From contig DEHS01000097.1 of the NCBI GenBank assembly GCA_002352055.1, positions 1 through 22,525 on the forward strand: 22,525 nucleotides of DNA, given 5' to 3'. The notes under the pieces are model-generated. The model had not been told where the DNA came from and did not search any database. It worked only from the letters and a program-made list of their open reading frames with translations. Made by a program: the position numbers and the translations under genes. This stretch comes from Legionellaceae bacterium UBA2794. Its GTDB lineage: Bacteria > Pseudomonadota > Gammaproteobacteria > Legionellales > Legionellaceae. Numbering within the stretch: the first letter of the stretch is position 1; the number at the start of each line of letters is the position of its first letter. This document shows positions 17,016 to 22,525 of this stretch, piece by piece.

Positions 17016-17053
17016 CTAAGTATAAACTGCAATGGACTGCAGTTTATACTTAG
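17016..17053. terminator. Long perfect inverted repeat after the 618-residue gene
   Basis: A perfect 16-bp inverted repeat (CTAAGTATAAACTGCA / TGCAGTTTATACTTAG) with a 6-base loop begins 10 bases after the stop codon. It is a plausible transcript end, but the stem is AT-rich and no T run follows. It could instead be a repeat element or a stabilising 3' hairpin. Confidence 0.5.
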
Positions 17054-17149
17054 GTTCAATTTAGCACCATTTCAAAAATTAAAAAGTTACTCTTGCTATG
17101 CTAATCCAAGTCTTTTACCATGAATAAATGATGCATTGAGGATTCTTTT

Positions 17150-17707
17150 ATGAATTTGGATAAACTACTTGGTAATCAATCAATTATAGTATCGCTGGAT
17201 GTGACTGATTATTTATATGACAGATTAGAAGAAATTATAAAAGTCGGTTTAAACCTGGTTGAAATCAACTCGTCAGATCAAGTATTGTTAACCAAAGTGA
17301 TGACTCAATTCCCTACTTTAAAAATTGGTGCATGCGGCATTATTGATCCGCAACAATTAGAGAATTGCTATCATGCTAACGTCCATTTCGTTTCCAGTCC
17401 CGGTTTTTTACCTGCAATAGCTCAAACTGCAACCATCTATTCTATGAATTTCTTGCCCGGAGTAGCCACAGTTTCAGAAGCGATGGCTGCGATGAGTCTT
17501 GGTTATTCTCATGTACGCCCCTATCCAGCTGAATTAGCTTTTTGTAAAACACTAAATAAATGCCTACCCAATCTAAAACTCTATCCATACGATGTATCTT
17601 GGGATGAATCAGAGGACCTTTTAAGTGTATCGACAGTATCTGCGGTAAGCGTGTTGAACCCTGGTATAAAACAACTGAATGCCTTTGTATCGGATATCGC
17701 TGTTTAA
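17150..17707 (+). CDS. KDPG-aldolase-like protein lacking the catalytic lysine
   Basis: The protein resembles Eda (2-keto-3-deoxy-6-phosphogluconate / 4-hydroxy-2-oxoglutarate aldolase), a class I TIM-barrel aldolase. Matching segments are LNLVEIN (Glu38, at the Eda catalytic Glu position), IGACGIIDPQQL, FVSSPGF, FLPGVATVSEAM and HVRPYPAE. Several active-site residues are altered by my alignment to remembered E. coli Eda. The Schiff-base lysine before FPAE is Arg123, the pyruvate-binding Arg after the Glu is Ser, the Thr of GAGT is Gly, and the phosphate-binding GG motif is replaced by YPYDVS. It has 185 residues against about 213. The frame is intact with a GAGG binding site, so it looks like an expressed pseudoenzyme rather than a decaying copy. 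Its function is unknown. Confidence 0.8.
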   Translation: MNLDKLLGNQSIIVSLDVTDYLYDRLEEIIKVGLNLVEINSSDQVLLTKVMTQFPTLKIGACGIIDPQQLENCYHANVHFVSSPGFLPAIAQTATIYSMNFLPGVATVSEAMAAMSLGYSHVRPYPAELAFCKTLNKCLPNLKLYPYDVSWDESEDLLSVSTVSAVSVLNPGIKQLNAFVSDIAV

Positions 17708-17770
17708 TGAATTCATTTAATACGGTATTTAATTATTAATAAAACGCACACCGAATGTATGGCTTAACTT

Positions 17771-17798
17771 TTGACAAAATGGGCATTTAGGCTATAAT
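17771..17798 (+). promoter_or_regulatory. Consensus sigma70 promoter with no protein gene downstream
   Basis: A perfect TTGACA (17771-17776), a 16-base spacer and a perfect TATAAT (17793-17798). Transcription would start near 17805. Downstream on the plus strand is only the 3' end of the opposing lspA gene, so the promoter should serve a small RNA or an antisense transcript. Confidence 0.75.
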
Positions 17799-17804
17799 TA
17801 AAAT

Positions 17805-17870
17805 GTAGACGTGATTTGACATTCGTGTCAAAACTGTCAGCTGCAAAGCCACCTCAGGGTGGCTTTGGTC
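17805..17870 (+). ncRNA. Candidate small RNA between the aldolase-like gene and lspA
   Basis: A predicted transcript of about 65-75 bases starts from the consensus promoter just upstream. It holds a 7-bp hairpin closed by a UUCG tetraloop (TTTGACA-TTCG-TGTCAAA, 17815-17832), a short linker containing CAGCTG, then a 9-bp hairpin (17845-17866). No open frame of useful size is present. The 3' end is followed by only a broken T stretch, so termination is uncertain. I do not recognise a known RNA family. Alternatively it is the start of a transcript antisense to lspA. Confidence 0.5.
17845..17866. terminator. Hairpin between convergent transcripts
   Basis: A perfect 9-bp stem AAAGCCACC / GGTGGCTTT with a 4-base loop lies 22 bases beyond the lspA stop codon and at the end of the candidate small RNA. 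Its arms supply three A on one side and three T on the other, so it may work in both directions, though neither side has a long T run. Confidence 0.65.
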
Positions 17871-17888
17871 ATTTATATAAAGAGAAAA

Positions 17889-18359
17889 TTAAGCCGGCTC
17901 ACGATTAATAATTAAATCCAACACTAATATTATTGCGCCTAAACAAATAGCACTATCGGCTAAATTAAATGTAGCAAAATGATGGTATTGATAATAAACA
18001 TCGACAAAATCAATTACGTATCCATGCAAACCGCGATCAATCAAATTACCTATGGCCCCACCTAAAATAAGACTAATTCCAGCTAACTGCAACCGAGCCT
18101 GAGAAGGAGTACGCCATAACCAAATGACTAATATAATACTTACTAATAAACTAAAAGCTGTAAAAAACCATCGATGCCAGTCTCCAGCGCCACTTAAAAA
18201 ACTAAACGCAGCCCCAGTATTATATGCCAGGGTAAGATTTAACATAGGTACTACAGGCATTGGTTTATAAGGGATTAATGATATCTCAGCCCAGTATTTA
18301 CTTATCTGATCCGCGATTATTACTGTAATGCTAATTAGAAACCAATACCATTTTTTCAT
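17889..18359 (-). CDS. lspA: Lipoprotein signal peptidase (signal peptidase II)
   Basis: An inner-membrane aspartyl protease that removes the signal peptide from diacylglyceryl-modified prolipoproteins. The 156 residues have four hydrophobic spans (about 5-22, 68-86, 93-111, 131-150). The catalytic aspartates are in NLIDRG and NLADSAI, and the conserved [10 protein letters not shown] segment is present. The start ATGA overlaps the ileS stop by four bases, so translation is coupled. The ribF-ileS-lspA order is the standard one in Gammaproteobacteria. No fkpB or ispH follows; the next item is the hairpin and the opposing small-RNA candidate. Confidence 0.97.
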   Translation of the reverse strand: MKKWYWFLISITVIIADQISKYWAEISLIPYKPMPVVPMLNLTLAYNTGAAFSFLSGAGDWHRWFFTAFSLLVSIILVIWLWRTPSQARLQLAGISLILGGAIGNLIDRGLHGYVIDFVDVYYQYHHFATFNLADSAICLGAIILVLDLIINREPA

Positions 18360-21148
18360 ATAAAGTGTCTCACTTCATCTCGTCCACTAATATTACCAAC
18401 ACAACGCAGGCAAAGCTCGGGATGACTGCGATCAGATCCAACCTCAGGCCTTCTATGCCAGCATCGAGCACATTTCTCATATGAGCTTGCAGCAACTTTA
18501 ATACCCACACCGTACTCAGAGAGCGCGATTCCTGAGGGTATCTCAGCCATCGGAACTGCATGAGCTCCCGACGTAATTAACAAGAAGCGAAGTTCTTCAC
18601 CTAAACGGCTTAACTTTGGTAATACTTTAGAATCAGCATATAAAGTGACTTCTGCCGCAAGCGCTGACCCAATATCACCTTTTTGTCTTGTTTCTTCCAA
18701 GGCTTTGTTTACTTCGTCTCGAATGAGATGCAGTTGACTCCAATCTTCCATATTAACATCATCTATGGCAGGCCAAGCTGTATACCACTGCTCAATAAAT
18801 ATGGACTCGCCTTTGTGCGCGGGTATCGTTTGCCAAATTTCCTCAGCAGTAAATGATAAAATAGGAGCAAGCCATAGAGTAAACGCCTGAACAATATGGT
18901 ACATAGCTGTTTGACACGAACGTCTGGCCAAGCTTTCTTTGGCCGTTGTGTATTGTCTGTCTTTAATCAAATCCAGATAAAAACTTCCCATATCCACAGC
19001 ACAGAAATTATGTATCTTCTGATATATAACATGAAACTGATACTGCTCATACGCTGTAATTATTTCCTCTTGCAGTAATTGGCATCGTTTTAGTGCCCAT
19101 TTATCCAATTCAAGTAATTCATCAGGTGAAACGCCTTGTTGTGGGTCAAAATCACAGAGATTAGCCAATAAAAATCGCGCTGTATTACGAATTCTTCGAT
19201 AAGCATCAGCATTACGCTTGATGATCTCATCCGAAATACTGACCTCATGACGGTAATCAGTCGATGCAACCCATAAGCGTAAAATATCCGCACCGTGTTG
19301 ATTAATCAGCTTGTCTAGAGATACATAATTCCCTTTGGATTTGGAAAGCTTTTTACCTTCAGCATCAACGGTATACCCATGAGTCAAAACTGTTTTATAA
19401 GGAGCTACACCATACATTGCAACTGAGGTAGTGAGGGAAGAGTTAAACCATCCGCGATGTTGGTCGGAACCTTCGAAATAAACATCTGCAGGAAATCCTA
19501 ACTCTTTATTTTGTCTTAGAACACTAAAATGAGATACACCTGAATCCAGCCATACGTCCATAGTGTCGTTCACTTTATCGTAAAATGGCGCATCTGGTCC
19601 CAATAACTCGTTCACATCCAGTTCAAACCATGCATCAATACCAGATTTTTCGATTAAACAAGCGACTTTTTCAATAATGTCCAGAGTATTTGGATGAAGT
19701 TCGCGCGTCTCGCTATGAACAAATAAAGGCATTGGTGTGCCCCAAGCTCTTTGGCGCGAAATACACCAGTCAGGCCTGTTTTCAACCATGTTATTTATAC
19801 GCGCTTTACCCCAATCGGGTACCCAGTTAACTGCTCCGATCTCTTTCATTATCACTTGACGCAAATTATTTTTATCCATCGCAATAAACCACTGAGGGGT
19901 GGCTAAGAAAATCATTGGAGATTTATGGCGCCAACAATGAGGATAACTGTGTCGAATCATCTCTTTCGCTAACAAAACGCCCTTTTCAGCCAATAATGCG
20001 ATAATAGGCTCATTCGCCTTTAAAACAGAAAGACCTGCAAACAGCGGAACGTCTTCAGTAAAACAACCATTTGCTTTAACCGGATTAACTAGGGGTAAAT
20101 TATAAGCTTTGCCGACCAAATAATCGTCAGGTCCATGGGCAGGTGCGGTATGCACGTTTCCAGTTCCAGACTCTGTAGTCACATGTTGTCCCAGAATTAT
20201 GGGAACGGTGCGATCGTAGAACGGATGATTTAGAAGCATGTGTTCAAAAACCTTGCCTTTTGTTATTCCACAGGTTTTATAGGCGCTTATCCCATACCTA
20301 ACCATCACTTGCTCCACCAAATCGGTAGCAATGATTAAATAATTTTCGCCAACATCAACTAACGAATAATCAATATCAGGGTTTAAACTGACCGCCTCAT
20401 TTGCCGGCAAAGTCCAAGGTGTAGTAGTCCAAATTGGAACACTCAAAGGTTTTACTGTTAAACCTGAATCAAAGCATTTAATAAATGTTTCAGGATTAAC
20501 TGCGACAAATGCTACATCGATTGAAGGAGATGTTTTTTCTTCATAATCGACCTCTGCTTCAGCCAAAGCAGAACCACAATCAATACACCAATGCACCGGT
20601 TTGAATCCTTGTTGCAAATGCCCGTTTTTTATCATCAGGCCAAGCGCTCGGATTATATTTGCCTCATAACTAAAATCCATAGTGATATAAGGATTATACC
20701 AATCGCCTAACACTCCAAGCCGTTGGAATTCCTGGCGTTGAATATCAATCTGGCTGGCGGCATATTCACGACATTTAGCCCGAAACTCCCGGGCACTGAT
20801 CTTTACTCCAGCTTTGCCTACTTTCTTTTCAACGTTTAATTCAATAGGTAAACCATGGCAATCCCACCCAGGAACAAAGGGAGCATCATATCCACTCAAA
20901 GATTTTGATTTAATAATAATGTCTTTCAGAATTTTGTTTAAAGCATGACCACAATGTAAATTTCCGTTCGCATAGGGGGGACCATCATGCAGGATAAATT
21001 TTTTCTTACCCGCACGGGCTTTACGAATTTGCTCATATATTCCCATGGCTTGCCAATTGGCCAGCATCTCTGGCTCTCGTATCGCTAAACTGGCCTTCAT
21101 CGGAAAAGATGTATTAGGAAGATTCAATGTGTCTTTATATTCTGCCAT
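18356..21148 (-). CDS. ileS: Isoleucyl-tRNA synthetase
   Basis: A class Ia synthetase charging tRNA-Ile with isoleucine in the cytosol, with a CP1 domain that edits misactivated valine. The 930 residues are the normal length. The HIGH-type motif is HCGH at 65-68 (in [19 protein letters not shown]). The KMSKS-type motif is KLSKS near residue 605. The editing domain shows the Thr-rich [12 protein letters not shown] and [16 protein letters not shown]. The C-terminal zinc site is CARCWH ... CLRC, marking the bacterial type. The ATG has TAGG upstream and lies 38 bases after ribF. It overlaps lspA by four bases. Confidence 0.99.
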   Translation of the reverse strand: MAEYKDTLNLPNTSFPMKASLAIREPEMLANWQAMGIYEQIRKARAGKKKFILHDGPPYANGNLHCGHALNKILKDIIIKSKSLSGYDAPFVPGWDCHGLPIELNVEKKVGKAGVKISAREFRAKCREYAASQIDIQRQEFQRLGVLGDWYNPYITMDFSYEANIIRALGLMIKNGHLQQGFKPVHWCIDCGSALAEAEVDYEEKTSPSIDVAFVAVNPETFIKCFDSGLTVKPLSVPIWTTTPWTLPANEAVSLNPDIDYSLVDVGENYLIIATDLVEQVMVRYGISAYKTCGITKGKVFEHMLLNHPFYDRTVPIILGQHVTTESGTGNVHTAPAHGPDDYLVGKAYNLPLVNPVKANGCFTEDVPLFAGLSVLKANEPIIALLAEKGVLLAKEMIRHSYPHCWRHKSPMIFLATPQWFIAMDKNNLRQVIMKEIGAVNWVPDWGKARINNMVENRPDWCISRQRAWGTPMPLFVHSETRELHPNTLDIIEKVACLIEKSGIDAWFELDVNELLGPDAPFYDKVNDTMDVWLDSGVSHFSVLRQNKELGFPADVYFEGSDQHRGWFNSSLTTSVAMYGVAPYKTVLTHGYTVDAEGKKLSKSKGNYVSLDKLINQHGADILRLWVASTDYRHEVSISDEIIKRNADAYRRIRNTARFLLANLCDFDPQQGVSPDELLELDKWALKRCQLLQEEIITAYEQYQFHVIYQKIHNFCAVDMGSFYLDLIKDRQYTTAKESLARRSCQTAMYHIVQAFTLWLAPILSFTAEEIWQTIPAHKGESIFIEQWYTAWPAIDDVNMEDWSQLHLIRDEVNKALEETRQKGDIGSALAAEVTLYADSKVLPKLSRLGEELRFLLITSGAHAVPMAEIPSGIALSEYGVGIKVAASSYEKCARCWHRRPEVGSDRSHPELCLRCVGNISGRDEVRHFI

Positions 21149-21186
21149 AAGATGCCTACTCTGCTAAATCGTTAAGTTTTTGACGG

Positions 21187-22119
21187 TTATACTATTCTCA
21201 AATTTAAATAGTTTTTAGCCGCCGAAATATCATGATGAATCTGGGTTATCAAAGCTTCTATGGTGGTGAATTTAACCTCATCACGTAATTTGTGCAAGAA
21301 ATTCACCTGCATTAATTCTCCATATATCGAATAATCAAAATCAAAGAGGTGAACTTCCAGGACGTTTCGTGTTCCATCCACGGTCGGCCTTTTACCAATA
21401 TTAGCCACCCCTAAAGCTTTTTTTGAGGATATCGTCACCTCAACGGCGAATACTCCGGTTAAAGGAATTTCCAAACGATGAAGACTTAAATTCGCTGTCG
21501 GAATACCCCATTGGCGTCCTCTTCCATCTCCATGTATAACGCGACCACACATGCTGTAATTTCTTCCTAAAAGACGTTTTGCAACATCGAGATGTCCTAA
21601 TTTTAGTGCCTCTCTAATTTTAGTAGAACTCACACGTTCATTTTCGATACAAAAATCGGAATAAGTTACAACCTCACAAGAATTATTGGCGCCTATTTGA
21701 CGAAGTAATTCAACATTTCCTTCTCTATTCTTTCCAAATCGAAAATCTTCACCAATTAAAAGGTATTTAACACTTAAATGATGAAAAAGATGTTCTTTAG
21801 CAAAAACAGAAGCATTTGTCTGCGCCATTACATGATCAAATTTAATGCAGTAAACATAATTTACATCACATTTTTTCAATTCATCAAGCTTTTCTCGAAG
21901 ACTTGAAATGCGTGGAGGGGCTTGTTCTTTATGGAAGTATTCCCGTGGTTGTGGCTCAAACAAAATCACAACTAAGGGCAAACCCTTTTGCCTTGCTTTG
22001 TCTTTAAGTACCCGAAGCAAATTTTGGTGTCCCAGATGTACCCCATCAAAATTGCCTATAGTAGCAACAGTTCCATTAGCAAATCCGGCATTAAGTTGGG
22101 TGCCACGAATCAGTTTCAT
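21187..22119 (-). CDS. ribF: Bifunctional riboflavin kinase / FAD synthetase
   Basis: Makes FMN from riboflavin and then FAD. The N-terminal FAD-synthetase domain has the nucleotidyltransferase motif TIGNFDGVHLGHQNLL. The C-terminal riboflavin-kinase domain has GRVIHGDGRGRQWGIPTANL and the EVHLFDFDYSIYG region with its catalytic Glu. I chose the ATG at 22119 (310 residues, beginning MKLIRGTQ) because it matches the family N-terminus and lies about 25 bases after a promoter candidate. In-frame ATGs at 22149 and 22251 would add unrelated residues; the first lies at the edge of the -10 and the second upstream of the whole promoter. It is the first gene of ribF-ileS-lspA. No FMN riboswitch is visible in the short leader. 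Confidence 0.95.
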   Translation of the reverse strand: MKLIRGTQLNAGFANGTVATIGNFDGVHLGHQNLLRVLKDKARQKGLPLVVILFEPQPREYFHKEQAPPRISSLREKLDELKKCDVNYVYCIKFDHVMAQTNASVFAKEHLFHHLSVKYLLIGEDFRFGKNREGNVELLRQIGANNSCEVVTYSDFCIENERVSSTKIREALKLGHLDVAKRLLGRNYSMCGRVIHGDGRGRQWGIPTANLSLHRLEIPLTGVFAVEVTISSKKALGVANIGKRPTVDGTRNVLEVHLFDFDYSIYGELMQVNFLHKLRDEVKFTTIEALITQIHHDISAAKNYLNLRIV

Positions 22120-22150
22120 TAATAAATTTTCAGGATTGATCAAAACCATC

Positions 22151-22179
22151 AGTATACTGGTTTTCTGTTCTCTTGAGAA
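22151..22179 (-). promoter_or_regulatory. Candidate sigma70 promoter of ribF-ileS-lspA
   Basis: On the minus strand TTCTCA (22174-22179), 17 bases, then TATACT (22151-22156). Transcription would start near 22144, giving a leader of about 25 bases before the chosen ribF start. Confidence 0.5.
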
Positions 22180-22292
22180 ATATTGCAGATTTTTTTTGTT
22201 ATAATTTACTTCAGAGCGTTTTGTTAAACTAGTTCTCGTGAGATAAAGCACATGATCACAACTCTTTATAATTTATAAATGGTACAGAAGAT

Positions 22293-22326
22293 TCCTGGAT
22301 CCCTCGGTCAAGCTGAGGGACGTAGG
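22293..22326 (-). repeat. Dispersed palindromic repeat, family 1, copy B
   Basis: On the minus strand it reads CCTACGTCCCTCAGCTTG followed by ACCGAGGGATCCAGGA. It differs from copy A at 4288-4321 at only four of 34 positions, and its stem has one G-T type pair. Confidence 0.8.
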
Positions 22327-22434
22327 CTATTTTATAAACCTCGCTCTTAATCCAGCACTCCCTTAAAAAATCCAGGGGAAAGTCATTACAGCAATCATCA
22401 AAAATTCACCTCAGCTGATACCTATAAAAGCAAT

Positions 22435-22463
22435 TTAGGCAGTTAGGCAGTTAGGCAGTTAGG
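22435..22463 (+). repeat. Octamer tandem repeat
   Basis: The unit TTAGGCAG is repeated three times perfectly, followed by a partial TTAGG (3.6 copies). It is non-coding and may vary in copy number by slippage. Confidence 0.85.
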
Positions 22464-22507
22464 TGATTAGACAATTAAATCAAGATTAAAAAACCAAGAC
22501 CACACTC

Positions 22508-22525
22508 CCTACGTCCCTCGGCTTG
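22508..22525 (+). repeat. Dispersed palindromic repeat, family 1, copy C (cut by window end)
   Basis: The final 18 bases, CCTACGTCCCTCGGCTTG, match the first half of the family 1 unit, in the opposite orientation to copy B. Confidence 0.75.

Larger units (their letters stand above)
22252..22525. other. Gene-free spacer with repeats at the window end
   Basis: No convincing protein gene or known RNA is visible. The stretch holds an inverted pair of family 1 palindromic repeats, about 180 bases apart, around an 8-base tandem array. The second repeat is cut by the window edge. Confidence 0.7.

Noticed and set aside
21341..21352. HCGH instead of HIGH noted for IleS, and similar small motif variants
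   Set aside because: The second residue of the HIGH motif varies in active class I synthetases; nothing else suggests loss of function. The motif itself is encoded near 20950.
22120..22150. FMN riboswitch before ribF
   Set aside because: The predicted leader is only about 25 bases, far too short for the six-helix FMN aptamer.
22120..22251. Forty-four-codon N-terminal extension of ribF
   Set aside because: The conserved protein begins MKLIRG at 22119, and a promoter candidate lies inside the extension.

Overview
The window looks like chromosome of a Legionella-type gammaproteobacterium. The DNA is AT-rich. Housekeeping genes typical of Gammaproteobacteria (tldD, era-recO, pdxJ, ribF-ileS-lspA) alternate with long, AT-rich reading frames that resemble nothing I can name. 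Those frames have the look of Dot/Icm-type effectors: charged or coiled-coil proteins, internal hydrophobic blocks, and Glu-rich C-termini. The genus is an inference from this style; no rRNA or other marker is present.

Layout. 1-956 is the 3' part of an unknown gene, ending at a strong hairpin that it shares with the convergent nitrilase-family/tldD pair (1000-3291, minus). A Bax inhibitor-1/YccA membrane protein follows on the plus strand (3502-4176) with its own terminator. A 250-base spacer (4225-4474) then carries three palindromic dispersed repeats. From 11767 down to 4475 the minus strand reads era, recO, an unknown 663-residue protein, pdxJ, korA, korB. The usual era-recO-pdxJ order is thus interrupted by the unknown gene. 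That gene has its own promoter candidate, and pdxJ-korA-korB has another. Divergent from era are two large unknown plus-strand genes: 1039 residues with a hydrophobic C-terminal half, and 618 residues with coiled coil and internal repeats. After them comes a small KDPG-aldolase-like protein that has lost the catalytic lysine. The stretch 17708-17888 has no protein gene but holds a consensus sigma70 promoter, a UUCG-loop hairpin and a terminator-like hairpin, which together look like a small RNA gene. The minus strand then carries ribF-ileS-lspA (22119 down to 17889). The window ends in a spacer with two inverted copies of the repeat seen near 4300 and an octamer tandem array.

How the genes work together. 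Era (ribosome assembly) and RecO (recombination mediator) are translationally coupled. PdxJ makes pyridoxine 5'-phosphate and is coupled to a two-subunit 2-oxoacid:ferredoxin oxidoreductase, probably 2-oxoglutarate-specific. RibF makes FMN/FAD, IleS charges tRNA-Ile and LspA matures lipoproteins. The nitrilase-family protein and TldD form a two-gene unit.

Most worth a second look: the unknown gene inside era-recO-pdxJ, the two-gene block 11910-17006, the aldolase pseudoenzyme, the candidate small RNA, and the dispersed palindromic repeats.
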